Origin: Phreatobacter oligotrophus
GTDB taxonomy: Bacteria; Pseudomonadota; Alphaproteobacteria; Rhizobiales; Phreatobacteraceae
Length of the DNA: 64,000 bases
Reading direction: 5' to 3'
NCBI RefSeq assembly: GCF_003046185.1
Contig: NZ_PZZL01000008.1
Coordinates: 1 to 64,000, forward strand
Below, in pieces: positions 34,283 through 43,278 of the stretch. The notes beneath the pieces were generated by a model. That model ran no database searches. It was not told the origin of the DNA and worked only from the letters and a program-made list of their open reading frames with translations. The number at the start of each line of letters is the position of its first letter. Position 1 is the stretch's first letter. Both the position numbers and the translations under genes were made by a program.

Positions 34283-34366
34283 GGGGTCTTGGGTTCCTGA
34301 TTCAGGACCCTGTCATTCCAGAATCTCCACGTTTCGGCGCGATGGCACCAAACGCGGTGTCCGGTG

Positions 34367-35596
34367 TCATCCCGGCTGCGCGGGGGCGCGGCGCCGGAGC
34401 AGGGCGGCCGCCAGGACGCAGACTGGCAGGATCAGCGCCGTCCAGGCCGCGCCGTAGCCGGCATGGTCGGTGATGAGGCCGAAGAGGAAGGGGCCGGCGG
34501 CCATCGCCACCATGCAGAGGGTGGTTGCAAAGGCGACCGTCGACGCGATGGAACTGCGCGGCGCGCTCTCGGCGATGAGCAGCAGATAGAGCGGGAACCA
34601 GCCGATGCCGAAGAGGCCGAGCACGGCGAGGGCGGCGGCCACCATCGGCAGGGGCGCGCCTGCCGGCAGGAGGGCGAGCAGCGCAGCGGTGCCGGCGGCG
34701 AACAGCGCGATGACGGCGAAGCAGTCCACGCGCCGGCCCGGGAACAGGCGATCGCAGGCAAAGGCGAGAAGGACGCGGGCAGGAATGCCCACCGCCTGCA
34801 GGCCTGCGAAGAGGCCCGCGGCCCAGACGAGGCCATAGCCCAGTCCCTCCGCGAGATAGCCGATGAGATGCGCCGTCACCGTGAACTGGAACGCCGACAT
34901 GGCGATGCCCAGTCGCAGGACGGGCCAGAAGGACGGATTGGCGCCGACGGCGCGCAGCAAAGGCCTGAGCGCGAGCGGCTGTTCCGCGCTCCCGGCGGCC
35001 TGATCGGGCTCGCGGTAGAGCAGGCCGAACAAGGCGGCCCCCAGGAGCGAAATGATGGTGGCGGCCCAGAGCGCCGTCCGCCAGCCATGGACGGCGGCGA
35101 GATAGGGCAGGAGAGCGGCAGCCGCCATGGTGCCGAAGGGAACGGCGCCCTGCCGGAAGCCTGTGGCGAGACTGCGATGCTCCGGCGGGAACCAGCGCAG
35201 GATGGCGCGGGTGCCGCCCGGCTGAACCGCCGCATAGGTGCCGCCGAGCGCCGCCATGGCGATGAGGAGACCAGCGAGCCCGTCGGCGAAGAGGGCGGCT
35301 GCGGCCGTGCTCGCGGCCATGCCGAGCATGGCCAGCGCGACCACCAGCCGCTCGCCGTGGCGATCGATGGCGCGGCCGAGCGCCACCATCGTGGCGATCT
35401 GCGCGGCGTTCATCGCGGTGACGGCGAGCGAGGCGGAGGCGAGCGAGGTGCCGAAGGCGTCGCGCCAGAAGGGCACGAGGATGTAGACGCCCTGGGCGAC
35501 GATGGAGCCGGCGGTCTGCGTGCCGACCGCCACGGCGAGGATCGCCCAGATGATCGGGCGGGTGGTGGCGGCGGCGTGGGCGGGCAGGGGGGTCAT
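34367..35596 (-). CDS. MFS transporter
   Basis: This 409-aa protein has twelve hydrophobic helices. The loop motif ALGRAIDRHGERLVV between helices 2 and 3 is the MFS signature, repeated as RVLLAFACDRLFPGRRVDCFA in the second half. GYGAAWTALILPVCVLAAALL closes the fold. Its substrate is unknown. The ATG at 35596 is chosen; a 29-residue upstream extension lacks a helix. It is divergent from a LysR-type regulator gene that probably controls it. Confidence 0.9.
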   Translation of the reverse strand: MTPLPAHAAATTRPIIWAILAVAVGTQTAGSIVAQGVYILVPFWRDAFGTSLASASLAVTAMNAAQIATMVALGRAIDRHGERLVVALAMLGMAASTAAAALFADGLAGLLIAMAALGGTYAAVQPGGTRAILRWFPPEHRSLATGFRQGAVPFGTMAAAALLPYLAAVHGWRTALWAATIISLLGAALFGLLYREPDQAAGSAEQPLALRPLLRAVGANPSFWPVLRLGIAMSAFQFTVTAHLIGYLAEGLGYGLVWAAGLFAGLQAVGIPARVLLAFACDRLFPGRRVDCFAVIALFAAGTAALLALLPAGAPLPMVAAALAVLGLFGIGWFPLYLLLIAESAPRSSIASTVAFATTLCMVAMAAGPFLFGLITDHAGYGAAWTALILPVCVLAAALLRRRAPAQPG

Positions 35597-35671
35597 GGCG
35601 GCATCCGGCGGGTGGGGTGCCGCAGTGAAGCCGAGCCTCTGCCGAACAAAAACCCATGGCTCGATGGTCTC

Positions 35672-35684
35672 AATGATATCCATT
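35672..35684. promoter_or_regulatory. Candidate LysR-type site between MFS and LysR genes
   Basis: The imperfect palindrome AATGATATCCATT lies in the 103-bp gap between the divergent MFS and lysR genes. The position is right for a shared operator, but the repeat is short and no second site was seen. Confidence 0.35.
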
Positions 35685-35699
35685 TGTTATGACTGGGCC

Positions 35700-36545
35700 A
35701 TGCGGACCCTTGATGCCGATGCTGTCGAAGCCTTCATCCTCGTCGCCGACCTCGGCTCGTTCACGCGGGCGGCGGCGGTCCTCAACACGACGCAGGCCGC
35801 CGTGTCGCTGCGCATCCGCAGGCTGGAGGATCATCTCGGGCGGCGGCTGCTGGAGCGCACGCCCCGGCAGGTCCGGCTCTCGCATGCCGGGGCGCGCTTC
35901 CTCGAACCTGCCCGCGACCTGATCGCCGCGGGCCGGCGGGCGGCCGAGGCGGTGCAGGACGAAAGCCTCAGTCTCGCGCTTGGGGTGACCCACCACCTGG
36001 TCGGCCCCGGCCTGCCGCGGCTCCTGCGGCAGATTGCGGTGCGCGACAGCGGCGTGACGCTGCACCTGCGCACCGGCGGCACGCGGGCTCTTCTCGATCG
36101 TTTCGATGCGGGCGAACTCGACGCGGTCGTGGTGCTGCGCCACGACGAGAGCCGGCGCGGCGGTGAAACCCTGCTGACGGAGCCGTTCGGCTGGTATTGC
36201 GCGGGCGATATCGACCTACCGCCGGGCGCGCCCGTGCCGCTTGCGGCCCAGCCCGAACCCTGCGCCCTGAGGGCCATGGCGGTGCGGGCGCTGGAGGCAG
36301 CGGGACTTGGCTGGCGGGAGGCCTTCGTCGGCAATGGCGCGGCTGCGGCCGGGGCGGCCGCGTCGGCCGGGCTCGCCATTGCGCCGCTGGCGCGCCGGGC
36401 GGCGCCGGTGGACACGGTGGATGTCGGCCCGCGCCTCGGCCTTCCGGCGCTCCCCGGCCGCGAGGCGGTGTTGCACTCGCAGGTGTCGGGAGCGCGAGCG
36501 GCGGCCGTCCTGCGCCGGATCACCGGCGCCTTCCGGGCGATGTGA
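35700..36545 (+). CDS. LysR-family transcriptional regulator
   Basis: This 281-aa regulator has the N-terminal LysR helix-turn-helix (residues about 5-62): VEAFILVADLGSFTRAAAVLNTTQAAVSLRIRRLEDHLGRRLLERT. A periplasmic-binding-like effector domain follows (about 85-281), with a Leu-rich ARDLIAAGRRAAEAV helix linker. The ATG at 35700 is used because the HTH begins right after it. It is divergent from the MFS transporter gene, the normal arrangement for LysR control of an adjacent target. The effector is unknown. Confidence 0.92.
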   Translation: MRTLDADAVEAFILVADLGSFTRAAAVLNTTQAAVSLRIRRLEDHLGRRLLERTPRQVRLSHAGARFLEPARDLIAAGRRAAEAVQDESLSLALGVTHHLVGPGLPRLLRQIAVRDSGVTLHLRTGGTRALLDRFDAGELDAVVVLRHDESRRGGETLLTEPFGWYCAGDIDLPPGAPVPLAAQPEPCALRAMAVRALEAAGLGWREAFVGNGAAAAGAAASAGLAIAPLARRAAPVDTVDVGPRLGLPALPGREAVLHSQVSGARAAAVLRRITGAFRAM

Positions 36546-36551
36546 GGGATC

Positions 36552-37121
36552 TCAGCCCGGCTCCCAGGCTCCACCCGTGGCGCGGCAGAAGCGTTGCTCG
36601 TCGAGGGTGAGGGGCGGCGGCGCGCCGAACAGGGCGCCGGCCGGATCGCCATAGACCGTGAGCGTCGCGGTGACGACGCGGCAGGGCCGGCCGGAACGGG
36701 CCTCGACCGGATAGACCGAGAGGACAATCTCGCGGCGGGCGCCGGCGCGGCTGCGCCAGGTGGTGTCGAGGCCGCGGGCGCTGGCGGCCGTGGCGGTCAG
36801 CAGGGTGCGGATCTCGCCGACATCCTCGTCGGTGAGGGCGAGGACCGGGCCGCACTCCTCCGGTCCCTCGCTGCGGGAGATGGCGGTGACCGAGCCGAAG
36901 ACCGCGACGCCGCCGAGGCCTGCGCCCGCCGCGCGCGTCCCGCCGGACTGGGTGGCGCGGCAGCGCGCGACCTGGCGCTCGATCGCCCAGGCCGAACCGC
37001 CGGCCGGCCCCGGAGGGCTCGCGTCGAGCCCGGCGGAGCAGCCGGTGAGCCAGAGTGCCGCCAGTGCGGCCATGGCTGAAGGCCAACCGTTCACGGTCGT
37101 CCCCTTTGGATGTCCCGTCAT
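36552..37121 (-). CDS. Putative lipoprotein, unknown
   Basis: This 189-aa protein has a hydrophobic N terminus ending in the lipobox LWLTGC (about residues 24-29), so it is probably lipidated. The mature part is Arg-rich with four further Cys. I do not recognise the family. A GTG at 37094 with GGGGACGACC upstream is an alternative start. It converges on the LysR gene and lies 37 bp after the MoxR ATPase gene on the same strand. Confidence 0.6.
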   Translation of the reverse strand: MTGHPKGTTVNGWPSAMAALAALWLTGCSAGLDASPPGPAGGSAWAIERQVARCRATQSGGTRAAGAGLGGVAVFGSVTAISRSEGPEECGPVLALTDEDVGEIRTLLTATAASARGLDTTWRSRAGARREIVLSVYPVEARSGRPCRVVTATLTVYGDPAGALFGAPPPLTLDEQRFCRATGGAWEPG

Positions 37122-37158
37122 GGCCGCGCGATTCGCCGCGCGGCCCGCGGACCATGCC

Positions 37159-38007
37159 TCAGCCGCGGCGGGCGAGGAAGGCCAGACGCTCGAAGAGGTG
37201 TACGTCCTGCTCGTTCTTCAGCAGCGCGCCGTGGAGCGGCGGGATCATCTTGCGCGGGTCCTTCTCGCGCAGCGTCTCCACGTCGATGTCCTCGACCATG
37301 AGGAGCTTCAGCCAGTCGAGCAGCTCCGACGTGGAGGGCTTCTTCTTCAGGCCGGGCACCTCTCGCACCTCGTAGAAGATGCGCAGCGCCTCGGCGACGA
37401 GCTTCTGCTTGATGCCGGGGAAGTGGACGTCGACGATGGCCTGCATCGTCCCGGCGTCGGGGAACTTGATGTAGTGGAAGAAGCAGCGGCGCAGGAACGC
37501 GTCCGGCAGTTCCTTCTCGTTGTTCGAGGTGATGACGACGATGGGGCGCTGCACCGCCTTCACCGTCTCGCCGGTCTCGTAGACGAAGAACTCCATGCGA
37601 TCGAGCTCCTGCAGGAGGTCGTTCGGGAACTCGATATCCGCCTTGTCGATCTCGTCGATCAGCAGGACTGGCCGCACGGGGGCCGAGAAGGCCTCCCAGA
37701 GCTTGCCGCGCTTGATGTAGTTGGCGATGTCCTTGACCTTCTCGTCGCCGAGCTGGCTGTCGCGCAGGCGCGAGACCGCGTCATATTCGTAGAGGCCCTG
37801 TTGCGCCTTGGTGGTGGACTTGACGTGCCACTCGATCAGCGGGGCGCCGATGGCCTTGGCCACCTCGATGGCGAGCACGGTCTTGCCGGTGCCGGGCTCG
37901 CCCTTCACCAGCAGCGGCCGTTGCAGCGTGATCGCCGCGTTCACCGCGACCTTGAGGTCGTCGGTCGCGACATAGCCGCTCGTGCCCTCGAAACGCCCGG
38001 ACGCCAT
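37159..38007 (-). CDS. MoxR-family AAA ATPase (CoxD-like)
   Basis: This 282-aa AAA+ protein has Walker A GEPGTGKT (36-43), Walker B LLIDEIDKAD (115-124) and sensor-1 ITSNNEKELPDAFLRRC. The helical lid follows in the C-terminal third. MoxR proteins remodel or help load metal enzymes with VWA partners; this one is likely linked to the VWA gene at 31.9 kb. The ATG at 38007 is preceded by GAGAGG. It is divergent from flgE with a 283-bp gap that carries flagellar-type regulatory sites. Confidence 0.9.
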   Translation of the reverse strand: MASGRFEGTSGYVATDDLKVAVNAAITLQRPLLVKGEPGTGKTVLAIEVAKAIGAPLIEWHVKSTTKAQQGLYEYDAVSRLRDSQLGDEKVKDIANYIKRGKLWEAFSAPVRPVLLIDEIDKADIEFPNDLLQELDRMEFFVYETGETVKAVQRPIVVITSNNEKELPDAFLRRCFFHYIKFPDAGTMQAIVDVHFPGIKQKLVAEALRIFYEVREVPGLKKKPSTSELLDWLKLLMVEDIDVETLREKDPRKMIPPLHGALLKNEQDVHLFERLAFLARRG

Positions 38008-38094
38008 GGAATTGCCTCTCGCCTTGCAGGGGATCGGGGGCATCGCCCCCTCGTCGTTGGCCAAGGGTAGGGGGGGCCGAGCAGCCCCGCAACA

Positions 38095-38112
38095 CCCGGC
38101 AGAATATGCCGA
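38095..38112. promoter_or_regulatory. Flagellar palindrome copy 1 (CCCGGCA-N5-TGCCGA)
   Basis: The arms CCCGGCA and TGCCG match four other copies' framework, with spacer GAATA. It lies 104 bp (centre to -24 GG) upstream of the flgE sigma-54 promoter. By resemblance it is a candidate FlbD (ftr) site. Confidence 0.6.
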
Positions 38113-38145
38113 TCGGCACAGGCGAAACTGCCGGCCGCACAGCGG

Positions 38146-38160
38146 TTTACGGCCCGTTTA
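38146..38160. promoter_or_regulatory. CtrA-like box TTTA-N7-TTTA
   Basis: TTTA-CGGCCCG-TTTA reads on the minus strand as TAAA-CGGGCCG-TAAA, the same 7-bp spacer as the fliL box. It lies between the palindrome and the flgE promoter. The CtrA consensus is TTAA-N7-TTAA, so this is a degenerate match. Confidence 0.45.
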
Positions 38161-38205
38161 CCATCCAACCCATTGAAAAATATAGGGTCCCCGCTGTCCG
38201 CCGTC

Positions 38206-38222
38206 TTGGCACGGGCGCTGCA
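38206..38222 (+). promoter_or_regulatory. Sigma-54 promoter of flgE
   Basis: TTGGCACG-N4-CTGC-A has GG and GC separated by exactly 10 bp, against the consensus TGGCACG-N4-TTGC. It lies 69 bp before the flgE ATG, leaving a leader of about 58 bp. Confidence 0.75.
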
Positions 38223-38290
38223 CAGACTGTTACGAAGCGCGACGGGTTGCGTCGCCTGCCAGCCGTGCAGCAGCGGCGAGGGGAGTAACG

Positions 38291-39643
38291 ATGGGTATCT
38301 TCGGTGCAATGACCACGGCGGTCAGCGGCCTCTCGGCGCAGGCCTACGCCCTGGAAAACATTTCCGGCAACATTGCCAACTCGCAGACCACGGCCTTCAA
38401 GCGGATCGAGACGGCCTTCGTCGACCTGATCCCGGATTCGGGCCCGAAGCGCGAACTCTCCGGTTCGGTGACCGGCTATTCGCGGGCCACCAACACGATC
38501 CAGGGCCAGATCTCCGCCACCTCGATCACCACCAACCTCGCCATCAACGGCGACGGCTATTTCGTGGTGCAGCAGCCCTCTGGCTTCGTCGACGGCAAGC
38601 CGACCTTCTCCACCACCAACGCCTATACCCGCCGCGGCGACTTCACGGTCGATGCCAACGGCTTCATGGTCAACGGCGCCGGCTACTACCTGCGCGGCCT
38701 GCCGCTCGACCGCACCACCGGCAACCCGCTCGGCTCCTCGCCGGTGCCGATCCAGATCACCAACGACGTGATCCCCGCCCGCGCCACCGACAAGATCAAG
38801 TACCGCGCCAGCCTGCCGACCTCGCCGAAGACGGCACAGGCCAATGCGACCGCCGGCAGCGAGCTGATGGATCCCGCGCTCGTCGGCCAGGCCACGATCA
38901 ACTCGACCAATGCGCCGAACTTCGTGGCCACCTCGGTCTCGGGCGGCTCCATCACGGCCTTCGATTCCCTCGGCAACGAGGTCAACGTGCAGGTGCGCTG
39001 GGCCAAGACGGCGAATGCCGCCGCCGGTCCGCCTGCCGTCTCCGACACCTGGAGCGCCTATTACCAGTCGAGCTCGGCGTCCGGCGCCGAGACCTGGACC
39101 CGCATCGGTGGCGACTTCACCTTCTCCAGCACCGGCCAGCTGACCTCGCCGACCTCCTCGCCGACCATCTCCAACCTGACGGTCAACGGCACGAATGTCG
39201 GCAATGTCGAGCTCGACATCGGCACCAACGGCCTGTCGCAATATGCCCGCGCCGACGGCACGGTGCAGGTCACCGATATCGGCCAGAACGGCTATGCCGT
39301 CGGCGAGCTGATGAACGTGACCATCACCGACACCGGCCGCGTGCGCGGCAACTATTCGAACGGCCAGTCGGTGGACCTCTTCTCCATCCCGCTTGCGAGC
39401 TTCAACGGCGACAACATGCTGAAGCGCCTCGATGGCGGCGCCTTCTCGGAGACCTCGGGCTCGGGCCCGGCGATCCTCGGCGCCTCGGGACGCATCGTGT
39501 CGCAGAGCCTCGAGGGGTCGAACGTCGACATCTCCGAGGAGTTCACCAAGCTGATCATCACGCAGCAGGCCTACGCGGCCAACACCCGCATCGTGACCAC
39601 CTCGAACTCGATGCTCCAGGAAACGATCAACATGATCCGCTGA
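38291..39643 (+). CDS. flgE: Flagellar hook protein FlgE
   Basis: This 450-aa protein builds the universal joint between rod and filament. It has the N-terminal MTTAVSGLSAQAYALENISGNIANSQTTAFK and C-terminal LEGSNVDISEEFTKLIITQQAYAANTRIVTTSNSML regions that form the coiled D0 domain, with D1/D2 beta domains between. The Ser/Thr-rich centre is typical. The ribosome site GAGGGGAG precedes the ATG. A sigma-54 promoter and palindrome lie upstream. It starts the flgE-flgK-flgL operon. Confidence 0.96.
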   Translation: MGIFGAMTTAVSGLSAQAYALENISGNIANSQTTAFKRIETAFVDLIPDSGPKRELSGSVTGYSRATNTIQGQISATSITTNLAINGDGYFVVQQPSGFVDGKPTFSTTNAYTRRGDFTVDANGFMVNGAGYYLRGLPLDRTTGNPLGSSPVPIQITNDVIPARATDKIKYRASLPTSPKTAQANATAGSELMDPALVGQATINSTNAPNFVATSVSGGSITAFDSLGNEVNVQVRWAKTANAAAGPPAVSDTWSAYYQSSSASGAETWTRIGGDFTFSSTGQLTSPTSSPTISNLTVNGTNVGNVELDIGTNGLSQYARADGTVQVTDIGQNGYAVGELMNVTITDTGRVRGNYSNGQSVDLFSIPLASFNGDNMLKRLDGGAFSETSGSGPAILGASGRIVSQSLEGSNVDISEEFTKLIITQQAYAANTRIVTTSNSMLQETINMIR

Positions 39644-39678
39644 GGCGGAGCATGGCGCGCGTCAAGGAGTGACCTGCG

Positions 39679-41571
39679 ATGACCCTCACCAGTGCCCTTG
39701 CCAATTCCCTGTCAGGCCTGCGCTTCAATGCGCAGGCCACGGCGCTGACGTCGGCCAACATCGCCAATGCCGGCAACTCCACCTACACGCGCAAGCTGAT
39801 CGACCCGGTCGACGCCCTCGCCGGCGATCAGATCGCCGGCGTGAAGGTCGGCTCGATCCGCCGCGAATACGATGCCTTCGTGCAGCGCCAGCTGGTCGGC
39901 GAGAAGTCGAATGCGGGCTATGCCTCCACCCGCTCGCAGTTCCTCGACCGCCTCGACCAGATGATGGGTGCGCCGGGTTCCGCCCGCGCCCTCGACACGG
40001 TGCTCAACACCTTCTCCTCGTCGTTCCAGACGCTGCTGACCTCGCCGGAGAGCGACACGGCGCGGGCCGGCGTCATCAATTCCGCGACGGTCGTGGCGCA
40101 GAGCCTCAGGAGCCTGTCGACATCGGTGCAGGACATGCGCCTCGATGCGGAGAAGGGCCTCGCCGACGCCACCACCCGCCTCAACACCCTGCTCACCGAC
40201 CTGTCGAAGGTGAACGGCCGCCTCGAGGTCTCGTTCACCGACGAGAGCCGGGTTGGCCTGCTCGACCAGCGTGACGCGCTGGTCTCGGAGATCGCCGAAT
40301 ACACGAATGTCCGCACGGTCTACCAGGACAGCGGCGCGGTGCAGCTCTATGGCGGCGCCGGCTTCGTGCTCTTGTCGACCACCAAGCCGACCCTGTCCTT
40401 TGACGGGCGCGACCTGATCGGCCCCTCCAACGTCTATGACGCCGATCCGAACAAGCGGACGGTCGGCACGATCACGGCCGATACGCCCTCCGGCAAGATG
40501 GACCTCATCGCCGCGGGCGTCTTCACCTCCGGCAAGATCGCCGCCCTCATCGACCTGCGCGACAAGGCCATGCCGGCGGCGCAGTCGCAGCTCGACCAAA
40601 TCGCCGCGAGCCTTGCCCAGGCGCTCGGCAATGGTTCGACCAGCACCCCGACGACGGTGGCCGGACCCGGCCCGACCAAGGGCTATGACACGGCGCTCGG
40701 CCCCGGCCTGTCCGACGGCGACACGGTGACGCTCGAGCTCACCGCCAACGGCGTCACCAAGAAGCTCACCTTCAAGCGCGTCGACGACACCACCGTGCCC
40801 ATGTCGGACACGATGACCGCCGATCCGAACGACCAGGTCTTCCGCCTGACCGGCACCTCGGCCGCCGGCCATGCGACGCAGATGCAGACGGCGATCGATG
40901 CCTGGGCGGCGAGCGTCGGCGCCCCCGCCGGCTCCTTCTCGGTGGCCGTCTCTGGATCGAACCTGCGCGTGCTCGCCGATCCCACCGTCACGGGCGGCGC
41001 TACCGTCAATGCCGCCGCCGCCAATGTCACGGCGCGCACGCTGACCGATGGCGGCACGACGCTGCCCTTCTTCGTCGATGCGACCGCCGTCGGCGGGCTC
41101 TATTCGGACCGCTACACTGGTTCGGGCTCGCAGTTCGTGGGCCTTGCCGCGCGCATCGACGTCAATGCCGCGCTGAAGGCGGACCCGAGCGCGCTGGTGA
41201 AGCTCAACGCCACGACGCTCGAATCCGACGAGACGCGGCCGTCCTTCTTCGTGAAGGCGCTCGCCGATACCGGCCGCTACTTCAAGCCGGCGGGCGGGCT
41301 CGGCACCGACGGCAATCCCTTCCAGGGCTCGGTGCTGTCCTATGCCCGCTCGGTGATCGTCAACCAGACCAATGACGCCGCCAGCGCCAAGCAGGTGGCG
41401 GACGGCCAGGAGGCGGTGGTGACCCAGCTGCAGGCGCGCTTCGACAGCGTCGCGGCGGTCAACATCGACGAGGAAATGACCCTGCTGATCCAGCTGCAGA
41501 CCGCCTACGGCGCCAATGCGCGCGTCATGAGCGCGGTCCGCGAGATGCTGGACATGCTGCAGAAGATGTGA
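39679..41571 (+). CDS. flgK: Hook-filament junction protein FlgK (HAP1)
   Basis: This 630-aa protein caps the hook and joins it to the filament. The N-terminal TSALANSLSGLRFNAQATALTSANIANAGN and C-terminal NIDEEMTLLIQLQTAYGANARVMSAVREMLDMLQ are the FlgK heptad regions. A large central insert (about residues 330-470) has Asp/Thr-rich strands such as DGDTVTLELTANGVTKK. Length is large but within the family. It follows flgE by 35 bp. Confidence 0.95.
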   Translation: MTLTSALANSLSGLRFNAQATALTSANIANAGNSTYTRKLIDPVDALAGDQIAGVKVGSIRREYDAFVQRQLVGEKSNAGYASTRSQFLDRLDQMMGAPGSARALDTVLNTFSSSFQTLLTSPESDTARAGVINSATVVAQSLRSLSTSVQDMRLDAEKGLADATTRLNTLLTDLSKVNGRLEVSFTDESRVGLLDQRDALVSEIAEYTNVRTVYQDSGAVQLYGGAGFVLLSTTKPTLSFDGRDLIGPSNVYDADPNKRTVGTITADTPSGKMDLIAAGVFTSGKIAALIDLRDKAMPAAQSQLDQIAASLAQALGNGSTSTPTTVAGPGPTKGYDTALGPGLSDGDTVTLELTANGVTKKLTFKRVDDTTVPMSDTMTADPNDQVFRLTGTSAAGHATQMQTAIDAWAASVGAPAGSFSVAVSGSNLRVLADPTVTGGATVNAAAANVTARTLTDGGTTLPFFVDATAVGGLYSDRYTGSGSQFVGLAARIDVNAALKADPSALVKLNATTLESDETRPSFFVKALADTGRYFKPAGGLGTDGNPFQGSVLSYARSVIVNQTNDAASAKQVADGQEAVVTQLQARFDSVAAVNIDEEMTLLIQLQTAYGANARVMSAVREMLDMLQKM

Positions 41572-41579
41572 GGCGCGTC

Positions 41580-43157
41580 ATGGCCATCAGGACCTCAGGC
41601 ATCATCTCGGGACTGAGCGCAGCGGATTTCCTGCGCATGAAGGACCAGCTCTCCGACCTCCAGCGCCAGCTCGGCACCGGCAAGAAGGCCGAGACCTATG
41701 GCGGCCTTGGCGCCGAGCGCGGCTTCTCGCTCGCCTTCCGCGCCTCGATGAGCCAGATCGACGCCTGGCAGCAGAGCATCTCGCTGGTCTCGACCCGCAT
41801 CTCGATCATCGACACGTCGCTGACCGGCATCTCCAACATGATCTCGTCGACCAAGACGTCGATGCAGCCGAACGAGTACAAGCTCTCGTCCGGCCAGACG
41901 ATCGGGCAGGTGGCAGCCGGCCAGAGCCTGTCCTCCATCGTCTCCATGCTGAACGCCAACGATGGCACGCGCTACGTCTTCGGCGGCCGCAAGTCGGCGA
42001 CGCCGCCGGTCGCCGATCCCTCGATCTTCCTGAACGGCGACAATTCCAAGGATGGCTTCCGGACCGTCCTGCTCGAGCGGATGCAGGCCGATCTCGGCGT
42101 CGCCTCCGCCTCGCCCGAGGCCAATCCCGCCGCCACCGGCCGCGTGACCCTGTCGGCGCAGGGCACCCAGCCCGTGACCCTCACCGAGGATGGCGTCCAC
42201 AGCTTCGGCCTCAAGGTCGCAGCCCCCACCGGCGCCATCGACGGCATCACGGCCACCCACACCGCCGGTCCGCCCGCCTCGCTGTCGCTCGCCGCCGGCG
42301 CCGGCAACGCCTCGGTCGGCCAGGCCATGACGCTGAAGTTCACGCTGCCCGATGGCAGCATCGAGCAGATGACGCTGACCGCCGTCTCGGCCGATGCGCC
42401 GGTCGTGGCGGCCAACGAGTTCAAGATCGGCGCGACTTCGACCGATACGCTCAACAATCTGCGCGCCACGCTCGGCACCCAGCTCAGCAAGCTGATCGGC
42501 GGACCGCTCGCCGCCGCCTCGGCGGTGAAGGCGGGCGAGGACTTCTTCAAGGGCGAGGCGACCGCCAGCGCCGGCCCGCCGCCGGTCGAGCAGGGCATCG
42601 CCAAGCGGCTGGTGCCGGGCGTCTCCGGCACCATGGCGGACGCGGTGGCCTATGACACGCCGCAGAACGCCGAGGCGCGCACCGTGCGCTGGTACCAGGG
42701 CGACCTCGTCTCCTCCAATCCCCGGGCAACCGCCTCGGCCGAGATCGACAATGCCCAGTCGGTCTTTTACGGCGTGAGGGCCGACGAGGAGGCCCTGCGC
42801 ACGGCCGTCCAGTACATGGCGGTGGCGAGCAGCCTGAAGTTCAGCGAGTCCGATGCCAATGGCCTCGCCCGCTTCCAGGCGCTGACGCCGCGCGTCGTCT
42901 CCGGCCTCAGCATGGAGAAGGGGACGCAGACCGTTCAGTCGATCCAGATCGACATCGCCGCGGCGAGCACGGCGGCCGACAGCGCCAAGACCCGGCATGC
43001 CGATCGCAAGTCGATGCTGGGCGGTCTCGTGACCGATATCGAGCGGGCCGATCCGAACGAGGTCGGCGTGCAGATGCTGGCGCTGCAGACCAACCTTCAG
43101 GCGAGCTACCAGACCAGCTCGATGCTCTCGAAGCTGACCATCGTCAACTACATGTAA
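41580..43157 (+). CDS. flgL: Hook-filament junction protein FlgL (HAP3)
   Basis: This 525-aa protein completes the hook-filament junction. The N terminus is AIRTSGIISGLSAADFLRMKDQLSDLQRQLGTGKKAETYGG and the C terminus is IDIAAASTAADSAKTRHADRKSMLGGLVTDIERADPNEVGVQMLALQTNLQASYQTSSMLS, both the flagellin-like helices of FlgL. A central insert of roughly 200 residues makes it longer than the 300-350 aa of many relatives. The ATG at 41580 lies 9 bp after the flgK stop. Confidence 0.93.
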   Translation: MAIRTSGIISGLSAADFLRMKDQLSDLQRQLGTGKKAETYGGLGAERGFSLAFRASMSQIDAWQQSISLVSTRISIIDTSLTGISNMISSTKTSMQPNEYKLSSGQTIGQVAAGQSLSSIVSMLNANDGTRYVFGGRKSATPPVADPSIFLNGDNSKDGFRTVLLERMQADLGVASASPEANPAATGRVTLSAQGTQPVTLTEDGVHSFGLKVAAPTGAIDGITATHTAGPPASLSLAAGAGNASVGQAMTLKFTLPDGSIEQMTLTAVSADAPVVAANEFKIGATSTDTLNNLRATLGTQLSKLIGGPLAAASAVKAGEDFFKGEATASAGPPPVEQGIAKRLVPGVSGTMADAVAYDTPQNAEARTVRWYQGDLVSSNPRATASAEIDNAQSVFYGVRADEEALRTAVQYMAVASSLKFSESDANGLARFQALTPRVVSGLSMEKGTQTVQSIQIDIAAASTAADSAKTRHADRKSMLGGLVTDIERADPNEVGVQMLALQTNLQASYQTSSMLSKLTIVNYM

Positions 43158-43244
43158 AATCGGCCGCGCAACTTTCGCCGATGGGCCAGGTCGCGGCCTG
43201 CGCGCTCCCCCTTGAACGAACCGGTTGCGGGCCGGCCACGGTCC

Positions 43245-43264
43245 GTGTGACGGTACCGTGACAC
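43245..43264. promoter_or_regulatory. Near-perfect 20-bp palindrome before the CNB gene
   Basis: Nine of ten base pairs match around a GGTACC centre (half-sites GTGTGACGGT and ACCGTGACAC). TGTGA at 43246-43250 is a CRP-like half-site. It ends 14 bp before the ATG, so it may block the ribosome site or be a DNA operator. Confidence 0.55.
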
Positions 43265-43278
43265 AGGGGGAGGGATCC

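Noticed and set aside
43158-43244. Possible sigma-54 promoter before the CNB gene
   Set aside because: Only a GG/GC pair at the right distance was seen (GGGCCAGG...GGCC); the TGGCAC and TTGC elements do not match.
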